Source: JAWXCB01 sp034440455
Lineage (GTDB): Bacteria > Bacteroidota > Bacteroidia > Chitinophagales > CAIOSU01
Assembly: GCA_034440455.1 (NCBI GenBank)
Contig: JAWXCB010000037.1
Location: 1-29,506 of the forward strand
DNA length: 29,506 nucleotides
Reading direction: 5' to 3'
The notes beneath the pieces are model-generated. The model had not been told where the DNA came from and did no database searches. It saw only the letters and a list, made by a program, of their open reading frames with translations. Shown here one piece after another: positions 23,192-29,506 of this stretch. Both the position numbers and the translations under genes were made by a program. Every line of letters begins with the position of its first letter. Position 1 is the stretch's first letter.

Positions 23192-24154
23192 CTAAACAAT
23201 TTTCTTTCCTTTTCGCAATTGCAATAATGGTTCGGCAATTTTTTGATAGTTGATAGCCGTGTGCAGAATGCCCAGCGGAATTGTGAGACTTAAATTAACT
23301 GTGCGCAGAAATAATGTTACCAATGCGCCTGTCATCGGGTCGCTTCCGGTAAGGCTGAAGATGCCGGACGCAATCAATTCTTCCACTCCCAGATTTCCGG
23401 GTACAATTCTGATTAATGAGGAAATATTCAACAGCACGATGGTAAGCGATGTTGCGGCAAACGATAATCCTGTTCCAAGCATTACATTAATCCAGTAATA
23501 GACACCGATATTGAGCAGGATAATAATTAAACTGGTAAATGTAATCGTAAAAAATACATGCCCCTGCGTGATAAGCGCCACTGACTGACTAAGCGCTTCC
23601 TGCACGAAATTTCTCAGACGAAATAGCCAGGTGTCTTTCTTAAAATTTAAAACTGAAAGCAACTTTCCCACAGCAAACGCAAAGAAAGGGCTGAAAAGAA
23701 ATAGTAGGGAAGCGATAAAGAATTCGATTCTGAGTTTAGCAATGTAACAGAAAAACAAGCCTATCAACCCGTTTAGCATCACCGATATAAAAACCATCCC
23801 GAACCCCACCGATAAAGTTTTTACAAAATCAATCCGGTATTTGGCTTTCAAAAACAGCACAGAATACAACATTCCTCCATTGGTAGGAATGATATAGCCG
23901 AACATATTTATCGAACAAGGAAGCAGCGCAATATCCCCCGCAGTAAGGGCTATTTTCGTTTCGCGATGGAGCAAATAAGAAATCTGAATACCTCCGAGCA
24001 GGTAAGCAAAGAACAGGAGTAAAATCGTAAACAAGTATCCTTCGAGCGAAACATTGCTCAACTGCTTAAAAGCGTCTTGTTTATAGAGAAAAATTCCAAT
24101 GACGATGATAAGCGCGACAGCGGCAAGATATTTTATAGCGCCTTTGTAATTCAT
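23192..24154 (-). CDS. Flippase-like integral membrane protein (LPG synthase TM / YbhN family)
   Basis: A 320-residue protein with about eight hydrophobic segments and no soluble domain. It shows the family motifs YLLGGIQISYLLH, the loop FGYIIPTNGGMLYSV and the signature RIVPGNLGVEELIA, followed by the final segment TLFLRTVNLSLTIPLGI in near-full form. The fold is that of the membrane part of lysylphosphatidylglycerol synthase (PF03706), whose members are proposed to flip lipids. At the end of the polysaccharide minus arm it may handle a lipid-linked glycan, but it does not look like a Wzx flippase. It starts 9 bp after the glycosyltransferase gene stop. Confidence 0.8.
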   Translation of the reverse strand: MNYKGAIKYLAAVALIIVIGIFLYKQDAFKQLSNVSLEGYLFTILLLFFAYLLGGIQISYLLHRETKIALTAGDIALLPCSINMFGYIIPTNGGMLYSVLFLKAKYRIDFVKTLSVGFGMVFISVMLNGLIGLFFCYIAKLRIEFFIASLLFLFSPFFAFAVGKLLSVLNFKKDTWLFRLRNFVQEALSQSVALITQGHVFFTITFTSLIIILLNIGVYYWINVMLGTGLSFAATSLTIVLLNISSLIRIVPGNLGVEELIASGIFSLTGSDPMTGALVTLFLRTVNLSLTIPLGILHTAINYQKIAEPLLQLRKGKKIV

Positions 24155-24163
24155 CCCTGCAAG

Positions 24164-25453
24164 TTAGGGAGCATAAGCAAACTCGCGCATGGCTTTTTCC
24201 AACGCGGGCTTATCTGAGAGGCAGAGGGATTTTATGCCGCTCTTTTCAATAAACAAACGGATGTTTTGCTTTGCACGTTCTTGAGGCAAGCCGGCTCCAT
24301 GCAAATAGCTTAGAGCAGCGGGATCATAATACCATGTAGACGGGATATTCCCGTCAAGTATTTTTAAATAATTTTCTGCAACATGCTCTGCTAACCAATT
24401 TTCATCAATAAATGCTTTCGCCTTCTCGCCAAGTTTAGTTCTATACTCTTTATCAATAATCATTTTTTCTATTGCGCTTTCAATATTCTCTGGCAATACA
24501 AAACAGCTTGGGGGTATAAACTTTTCAGGAACATCGCCAAGAACTTTTGTAACGTAATAACTTCCTATTACTGCCGGCTTTCCGAAAAAGGCAGCCTCAG
24601 TAGCAAACACAGCCATGGGAGAATCAGAATATAATTCATCTAAAACAAAATCAGACTCTTGAATTAACTGCAAAACTTTTGCATTACTCACTCCTGTAAC
24701 CTCGGTATAGTTAATGTTATAGCCCTTAGCCTTTAATTTTTCAATTATATTTCGAAATATTGAGCTTCCTTTGACGCTTGATTTTGAAGGAGCATGAAGT
24801 ATATTTATACTATTTGTTTCGTTTTGTTGAATTTTTCGGGCATCGGAGCCTGCGATATTAACAGGGAGTCCCATGCAAAGTAAGGAGATGACTTTTTTTT
24901 CATGAAAGTACGACTGCGGAGGATGATTGACGCACGCATCCGCGAAATATTCAATTATCGTTACAACACGTTTTTGCAGCCATGTTAATAAAGCATAATA
25001 CTTAATTTTTCCAACATCACTGATTATGCCTCCGCTTATGTAGAGGGGTCTGGAATCCGAACCAAGAAAAACATAGATTATTTTCTTTCTAAACATTTTT
25101 AAAACAGGCAGTTCGAGATAATAAAAAAAAGAGGAGTTGGCGCAAAAAATAAAAACATTGTATCTGCACAGCGCAATAATAAAAGCGGGTACGCTAAAAA
25201 AAGTTTGAAAAAAAACCATCCAGATGAATCTTAAAAAAAAACTATGACTGAAGTGAACGCCTAATTTATTTCCAACAGCATTAAAAAGGTTAATCCATGC
25301 CGGATTCTTAGAAGGATTATACGCAGCGTTGCCTCCTAAATCAAGGAAATGAGCTTCTACGCCAATTTTATCAAACCCTTTTTTCAGATTATCGCAGTAG
25401 CCCGCAACTTCCCTTAACCCAATTAGAATAGAGTATTTTGATTTCTGCTTCAT
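24164..25453 (-). CDS. GT-B-fold glycosyltransferase, unusual
   Basis: A 429-residue protein. The N-terminal half is partly hydrophobic (FFLRFIWMVFFQTFFSVPAF), with a FLGSDSRPLY loop. The C-terminal half carries GT4-like features: LHAPSKSSVKGSSIF, then a weak donor-site block FVLDELYSDSPMAVFATEAA in place of the usual EX7E, and GEKAKAFIDENW near the end. This supports a GT-B glycosyltransferase with a diverged donor site; the sugar is unknown. The DNA is clearly AT-rich (17 G+C of 60 bases in 25081-25140, against 34 of 60 in 5041-5100 of pcrA), which fits acquisition by transfer. The LpxD-like gene lies 77 bp upstream and the flippase-like gene 9 bp downstream. Confidence 0.72.
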   Translation of the reverse strand: MKQKSKYSILIGLREVAGYCDNLKKGFDKIGVEAHFLDLGGNAAYNPSKNPAWINLFNAVGNKLGVHFSHSFFLRFIWMVFFQTFFSVPAFIIALCRYNVFIFCANSSFFYYLELPVLKMFRKKIIYVFLGSDSRPLYISGGIISDVGKIKYYALLTWLQKRVVTIIEYFADACVNHPPQSYFHEKKVISLLCMGLPVNIAGSDARKIQQNETNSINILHAPSKSSVKGSSIFRNIIEKLKAKGYNINYTEVTGVSNAKVLQLIQESDFVLDELYSDSPMAVFATEAAFFGKPAVIGSYYVTKVLGDVPEKFIPPSCFVLPENIESAIEKMIIDKEYRTKLGEKAKAFIDENWLAEHVAENYLKILDGNIPSTWYYDPAALSYLHGAGLPQERAKQNIRLFIEKSGIKSLCLSDKPALEKAMREFAYAP

Positions 25454-25530
25454 GAAATAAATGGGAATCGTTAATTCTCAGAGAACATTAATTGTTACAT
25501 TTAAATTAAGGATTAATCAAATAGTGTATT

Positions 25531-26445
25531 TTATTTTTTATATGAGGTAAATGGTCTTGCCGGGTTACCTACCCACATTTCATTATCTGAAATGTCCTTC
25601 GTGACATTTGAACCCATTCCAATTGTAACAAAGTTTCCTACACGCACCTTATCCTTAACCACGGAATTAACCCCAATCCATGAATGGTTGCCTATTGAAC
25701 AGCCTCCACAAAGAGTAACATGAGCAGTAATAATCGTTTGTTTACCAATTTTTGAATTATGTCCTATATGGCAATAATGATCAATTTTTGAGCCTTCTCC
25801 AATCCTGGTTTCAGACAAAGTGGCTCTATCCACATTACAATAAGGAAAAATTTCCACGTTATCTTCGATTATCACTTTTCCAATATGAAGCATGTTTTCT
25901 AATTCGCCAAACTCGTTTTTAATATGTCCGAATCCTTGTCCACCAAGATTACAGAATTCACTAACAATTACATTCTTGCCTATAAATACTTGGTCGTGAA
26001 TATGGGCGTTTGCTTCAATAACTGAATTATCTCCAATCTCGCATTCGTCAATAATGCAGAAAGGTCCTATAGACACATTTACTCCTAATTTAGCTTTTTC
26101 GCTTACAATAGCCGATGTATGGATATGATGCTTTGTTTTTATTTGCCTGCCAAAGAGATGTTTCACAATCCTTATAAATAAAATCTCGGGTTTTTCTGTA
26201 AGAAGCAATGTTTTATTGCCAATGAGCTTCTTACTCAGCACAATTTTTTTATCGCAAATGATTATTTCAGATTTAGTAATGTCGACTAAATGAGTAGCAT
26301 TAGCTATGTCGGACCGTATCCATGTGAGAGAATGCTCCGTTGCTTCAAAAATAGGATCAATAGAACTGAATGACTTGTTAATATTACCAATAACCTCAAA
26401 AGGGACGGTTATGTTACTTAATATATTTTTAAGTCTAAAAGGCAT
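25531..26445 (-). CDS. LpxD-like N- or O-acyltransferase (left-handed beta-helix)
   Basis: A 304-residue acyltransferase. The N-terminal part (residues 1-100) has the layout of the LpxD uridine-binding domain, and the rest is hexapeptide repeat. The sections IFPYCNVDRATLSETRIG and DHYCHIGHNSKIG match LpxD where the catalytic His sits in the HN pair; here it is about His229. The GGQGFGHIKNEFG loop also agrees. LpxD moves a hydroxyacyl chain to the amine of a UDP-sugar. The location in a glycan locus, 14 bp after a deacetylase-fold gene, suggests a sugar other than lipid A as substrate. The acyl chain cannot be predicted. A housekeeping LpxD should be present elsewhere in the genome. Confidence 0.78.
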   Translation of the reverse strand: MPFRLKNILSNITVPFEVIGNINKSFSSIDPIFEATEHSLTWIRSDIANATHLVDITKSEIIICDKKIVLSKKLIGNKTLLLTEKPEILFIRIVKHLFGRQIKTKHHIHTSAIVSEKAKLGVNVSIGPFCIIDECEIGDNSVIEANAHIHDQVFIGKNVIVSEFCNLGGQGFGHIKNEFGELENMLHIGKVIIEDNVEIFPYCNVDRATLSETRIGEGSKIDHYCHIGHNSKIGKQTIITAHVTLCGGCSIGNHSWIGVNSVVKDKVRVGNFVTIGMGSNVTKDISDNEMWVGNPARPFTSYKK

Positions 26446-26459
26446 AACAACGGTAAATC

Positions 26460-27170
26460 TTATTCGTAAAAATGCCGATCATAATATGTGTCTGGGTGAA
26501 TCAGGGAATGCAGTATCCGATGTCCGTCTTCAGCATGCTCCGCTAAACTTCTTGTATCTCCGGAAATTAATTTTCCCTTGTCATAACACTTCCATCTTAC
26601 CCACTCAGAATCGCTCACATAAAAACTTTCATGAAATAAGTTAAATTCAGGCTGCTTGTCATAAGCCTCGTAGTATAATCCGAAATTGCCAGGGGCTTTA
26701 TCTTTCCAGAAATCGAGGTTATTTAATCCGGTCATACCGCCATGGCTGGCAACTCCTTTTATTTTTATGCCATAAATTCGATTGAGTACTTCAATGTCGC
26801 GTATAAGGCAACGGGCAGCATCTTCATTCCAAATGTGCGCTTCATCAATTACTTCGGAATGGTATCCCAATTCATGACCGGTAGAAATAAGGTTTTTGAT
26901 AATCCGATAGTTTTCAAATGAAAACGGATTATACTCAGGGGCATGCAGCCGTAGAAAGAAGCTTGCTTTGATGCCAAGTTCATTGAAAATATGAATTAAT
27001 CGTTCTGTTTTTTTAACAGAGAAGTCAATATCAACCCTGTTTACAAGCACCTTGTTTTGCGCGCCTCTTTTTTTGTAATCTAAATAATCACAACACGTAA
27101 TTATTTCATACCCCCCTGTAAGGAGTTGCTCGAATTGATTCTTAATATATTGAAATGAAAATTCAATCAT
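26460..27170 (-). CDS. Polysaccharide deacetylase-fold (CE4/NodB-like) protein
   Basis: A 236-residue protein with the NodB-type barrel: an early acidic motif RVDIDFS (Asp47, Asp49), a central GHELGYHSE (His99, His104), then KGVASHGGM and a late LIHPDTYYDRHFYE. CE4 enzymes use Asp and two His to hold a metal and remove N- or O-acetyl groups from sugars. The second motif here departs from the usual H-S/T-x2-H, so metal binding should be tested. There is no signal peptide, so it should act in the cytoplasm on a nucleotide sugar or lipid-linked glycan rather than on finished polymer. Its start overlaps the wbpG stop (ATGA). Confidence 0.75.
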   Translation of the reverse strand: MIEFSFQYIKNQFEQLLTGGYEIITCCDYLDYKKRGAQNKVLVNRVDIDFSVKKTERLIHIFNELGIKASFFLRLHAPEYNPFSFENYRIIKNLISTGHELGYHSEVIDEAHIWNEDAARCLIRDIEVLNRIYGIKIKGVASHGGMTGLNNLDFWKDKAPGNFGLYYEAYDKQPEFNLFHESFYVSDSEWVRWKCYDKGKLISGDTRSLAEHAEDGHRILHSLIHPDTYYDRHFYE

Positions 27171-28384
27171 TTATTCAGCATTGAAACCTGATTGATTGTT
27201 TTTTGCTCGCAAAATTTGACATAAAAACTCTTGGTGACGTATCCTCTTTTATACAGGATATAAAAGAATGGTCTCAGCCGTTCAAAAGTTTGCTTGTATG
27301 TTTTGTAATCGGTGAAATGTTTAGGAGGCAACTGCATGATGCCTTCCCATTCCATATCTGAAAATCCAACCCTGCTTTTTATTTCATCTAAAATGCCCTT
27401 ATCAAAAGGCTTTTCTTCTTTAATTTTTTTCAAGCCTTCTTCCTGCGTCATTTGCTTTGACCTGATAAGAGCGGAAAACTCAGAGTATCTCAAATCAATG
27501 TTGAATTTTTTTGGTAGGTAATAATTATTGGTGAAATATGCAGTGCGGTTTTCCATGTGATGCCCGCCATACCATTGCCACTTGTATTCATCCGCCAGAA
27601 ATTTTTTTGTGGCTTCCTTATCATAATCTATGTAATAGAGCGGTCTGAATTTTTTAATTTTTTTAGCAATCATCCACCACAGCCATTTCGACATCCAAAG
27701 CATTGGAAGCGTTTTGATTTTTCCGTCACCAAACTGTTCGTGGATTGCTTTGATGTATTGAGCATCCATGTAAAACCATCCTTGCGGGGAAATGCCTTCC
27801 GTTCTGAAAGAATGACCTTCCCAGATATGTTTGATTCCGTATTTCGATGCCGCCATATAATGCACGGTGGCAAGCGCAAGATCGGAAGGCGTATCTATCT
27901 CCGGTACAGAGGCTTTAAAGAATGATTTGAAAATGCTTTGATACTCTTTATTGTCAACCACATGCGTATATAAATCAATGCCCAGCTTATCCAGCATGAT
28001 GCTGATATTTTCTACCGCAATTCTTGAATTGTAGGTGTTATCGAAGTGTGCCGCCAGTACGCGCAATCCAAATTCGTTTTTTGCAAGATGCAGCAAATAG
28101 GAAGAGTCGCATCCTCCGCTGATTCCTATCACCACGTCATACGCCTTCCCTTTCCCGTCTTTTTTCATTTGTGCGACATACGCATCTAATATCTTTTTCC
28201 CTTCCACGCCTGTGGGATATTCCTGCTGCATTTGATCATATTGGCGGCAGTAATTGCAAACGCCCTCGTCATCAAAACTGATGGAAGGAATCGTTGCATT
28301 GTAAATGCAGCGACTACAAAGCCGGATATTTTGGTTATTTGACAGAGAGAATACTCTTTCTTCTTTTATTCCTGCTTGCATCAT
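27167..28384 (-). CDS. wbpG: N-acetyl sugar amidotransferase (WbpG/PseA-like)
   Basis: A 405-residue enzyme that uses ATP and ammonia to turn an acetamido group of a sugar into an acetamidino group. Four N-terminal cysteines (23, 26, 43, 46; CSRC and CNYC) should bind zinc. The PP-loop SGGCDSS (89-95) is the ATP site, and the block IWEGHSFRTEGISPQGW is typical of the subgroup. WbpG takes ammonia from a HisH-like glutaminase through a HisF-like channel protein; both are encoded just upstream with gaps of 2 and 6 bp, so the trio is complete apart from the window edge. The target is probably the diacetamido-uronic acid made by WbpB and WbpD. The ATGA overlap with the deacetylase-fold gene suggests coupled translation. 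Confidence 0.91.
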   Translation of the reverse strand: MMQAGIKEERVFSLSNNQNIRLCSRCIYNATIPSISFDDEGVCNYCRQYDQMQQEYPTGVEGKKILDAYVAQMKKDGKGKAYDVVIGISGGCDSSYLLHLAKNEFGLRVLAAHFDNTYNSRIAVENISIMLDKLGIDLYTHVVDNKEYQSIFKSFFKASVPEIDTPSDLALATVHYMAASKYGIKHIWEGHSFRTEGISPQGWFYMDAQYIKAIHEQFGDGKIKTLPMLWMSKWLWWMIAKKIKKFRPLYYIDYDKEATKKFLADEYKWQWYGGHHMENRTAYFTNNYYLPKKFNIDLRYSEFSALIRSKQMTQEEGLKKIKEEKPFDKGILDEIKSRVGFSDMEWEGIMQLPPKHFTDYKTYKQTFERLRPFFYILYKRGYVTKSFYVKFCEQKTINQVSMLNK

Positions 28385-28386
28385 AA

Positions 28387-29142
28387 TTACTCGTTGATAA
28401 TCTGCTCTCTGGAAGGAAAATTAATCAAAACGCCCATCCCCTTTTTTTGATACACTGCCATGCTGCCGAGAGCGGCTGCTTGCGCATTGTCCTCATAAAG
28501 CGCTTTTTGCAAATGTTCTTTTTGACCAGCGCCACCGCAAGCGATAATTGGAATAGATACATGGGCTGCCACTTCTTTTACGAGGGTAAAATCATACCCC
28601 TCCCAAGTTCCCTCTTTATCAACGGAGGTAAGCAAAAGTTCGCCCACCCCAACTTCGTTTTCTAAATACCTGCAAAAAGATAAAACATCCTCTTGTGTCT
28701 TTTGTCCCGAATAGGAAAAAGTTTTTTGTTTGCCCCAAAAATTCGTCTTCACATCTACAGATGCGATGATGCTTTGCGCTCCGAATGTTTTTGCGGCTTT
28801 AGTTACTAATTGAGGGTCTGTAAATAAAAGAGTGTTCACGATTACTTTCTCTACTCCCACCTGAAACAACTGTTTGAAATCTTCCATCGTTTTCACCCCA
28901 CCTCCGTAAGAAAAAGGCATGAAACATTCTGAGGCGAATGTTCGGATGGTGTGATAGGCAATACGCCTGTTTTCGCGGGTAGCGTTGATGTCAAGCAGCA
29001 CCAGTTCATCCACTTCTTTTTCATTGTAAATTTTAATGGCGTTAACAGGATCTCCGATATAAGCTGGGTTTTTAAAATTTACTGTTTTCACAAGGCTCTT
29101 GCCGTTATACAGCAGACAGGGCATAATTCTTTTCAGCGCCAT
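28387..29142 (-). CDS. hisF2: HisF-like protein of the amidination system (HisF2/AglZ type)
   Basis: A 251-residue TIM barrel with clear HisF likeness: KRIMPCLLYNG at the start, FKNPAYIGDPVNAIKIYNE, MPFSYGGGVKTMEDF, SIIASVDVKTN and IIACGGAGQKEHL. Asp130 of HisF is kept, but position 11, normally the catalytic Asp of imidazole glycerol phosphate cyclase, is Leu. So it should not run the histidine pathway reaction; it can still dock HisH and pass ammonia, as proposed for the HisF2 partner of WbpG. The stop lies 2 bp before wbpG, and the HisH-like gene ends 6 bp upstream. Confidence 0.9.
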   Translation of the reverse strand: MALKRIMPCLLYNGKSLVKTVNFKNPAYIGDPVNAIKIYNEKEVDELVLLDINATRENRRIAYHTIRTFASECFMPFSYGGGVKTMEDFKQLFQVGVEKVIVNTLLFTDPQLVTKAAKTFGAQSIIASVDVKTNFWGKQKTFSYSGQKTQEDVLSFCRYLENEVGVGELLLTSVDKEGTWEGYDFTLVKEVAAHVSIPIIACGGAGQKEHLQKALYEDNAQAAALGSMAVYQKKGMGVLINFPSREQIINE

Positions 29143-29148
29143 GCCCGG

Positions 29149-29506
29149 TTAGAGTTTTGCGAAATTTTCTAAGAGATGCATTCCAAACTTGTGACTCTTT
29201 TCCGGGTGGAATTGTGTGCCGAATATATTTTCCCGATGCACCGCGCAGGTAAATTCAAAGCCATAATCTGCGGTAGCCAGTATATCTCTATCATCGTTAC
29301 ATTTCACATAATAAGAGTGAACAAAATAAAATCTTTTCTTTCCTTCCTGCTCTATTAACGGATTGGGATGGTTCACCTTGATATAATCCCAGCCCATGTG
29401 GGGTATTTTTAATTGATTATCCTGAAATGAAAACTTCACTGTCTCAGCGTCAATCCATCCTAAGCCGGATGCCGCGCCTTCTTCAGATTTTTTCGTAAGC
29501 AATTGC
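29149..29506 (-). CDS. hisH2: HisH-like glutamine amidotransferase, C-terminal part (5' end outside window)
   Basis: The C-terminal 118 or so residues of a class I glutaminase. The frame is open to the window edge, where it reads QLLTKKSEEG, the segment that follows the nucleophile motif GICLGMQ in complete HisH proteins. The catalytic Cys is thus outside the window. His and Glu of the triad lie in GTQFHPEKSH. The part FYFVHSYYVKC is also typical. Glutamine is split here, and the ammonia should go through the HisF-like protein to WbpG. The TTG at 29502 is inside the conserved core and is not a start. Confidence 0.9.
   Translation of the reverse strand, partial: QLLTKKSEEGAASGLGWIDAETVKFSFQDNQLKIPHMGWDYIKVNHPNPLIEQEGKKRFYFVHSYYVKCNDDRDILATADYGFEFTCAVHRENIFGTQFHPEKSHKFGMHLLENFAKL

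Noticed and set aside
25531..26445. Housekeeping LpxD of lipid A synthesis
   Set aside because: There are no lpx, fab or bam genes nearby and the gene sits in an AT-rich glycan locus. A paralogue is more likely, though only the full genome can settle it.
28387..29506. HisF and HisH as part of a histidine operon
   Set aside because: No other his genes are near, the HisF-like protein lacks Asp11, and the pair is packed against wbpG.
1..29506. CRISPR arrays, tRNA or rRNA genes
   Set aside because: No spaced direct repeats of CRISPR size and no clear T-loop or rRNA core sequences were seen on either strand. A covariance-model scan could still find a small RNA.

Overview
The window looks like part of a chromosome from a Bacteroidota bacterium, probably in the Chitinophagales/Sphingobacteriia range. 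Four things point there. A secreted M43 protease carries a C-terminal sorting domain of the type IX secretion system. Several start regions carry a -7 box of the form TAnnTTTG and lack clear Shine-Dalgarno sites. Typical Bacteroidota families are present (a DUF5777-like barrel, a DUF1761-like membrane protein, a four-cysteine Rrf2 regulator). The E2 and NDH-2 proteins are also of the kind usual in this phylum. No rRNA, tRNA or CRISPR array was seen.

Region by region. Bases 1-1337 are an accessory scar: the 3' end of an IS30-family transposase, a 37-codon orphan fragment and a WYL-domain regulator gene broken by one frameshift and two nonsense codons. Bases 1338-7106 hold core metabolism and repair: the pyruvate dehydrogenase E2 subunit, a type II NADH dehydrogenase, a small membrane protein and a PcrA/UvrD helicase. 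Bases 7215-9143 encode the secreted metalloprotease. A cluster of four TCATGGGTAA-like repeats follows, then a Fic gene with three nonsense codons (9289-10371). Bases 10734-14086 hold a chromate transporter and, on the opposite strand, a three-gene run of OB-fold membrane protein, Rrf2 regulator and TauE/SafE permease. Bases 14139-16055 hold a haem lipoprotein, a YceI protein and an outer-membrane barrel in one apparent operon.

From 16257 to the right edge the window is a surface-polysaccharide (O-antigen or capsule type) locus in converging arms. The plus arm holds a methyltransferase, three glycosyltransferases, a WbpB-like dehydrogenase and a WbpD-like acetyltransferase; one epimerase lies on the minus strand inside it. 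The minus arm runs inward from the right edge: HisH-like glutaminase (partial), HisF-like protein, WbpG-like amidotransferase, polysaccharide-deacetylase-fold protein, LpxD-like acyltransferase, glycosyltransferase and a flippase-like membrane protein.

The polysaccharide genes can be read together. WbpB and WbpD make a UDP-2,3-diacetamido-uronic acid. WbpG with the HisH/HisF pair converts an acetamido to an acetamidino group. Glycosyltransferases then assemble the repeat unit. The neighbouring deacetylase and LpxD-like acyltransferase suggest an extra deacetylate-then-reacylate step that I cannot match to a described pathway. WbpA, WbpE and WbpI equivalents are not in the window.
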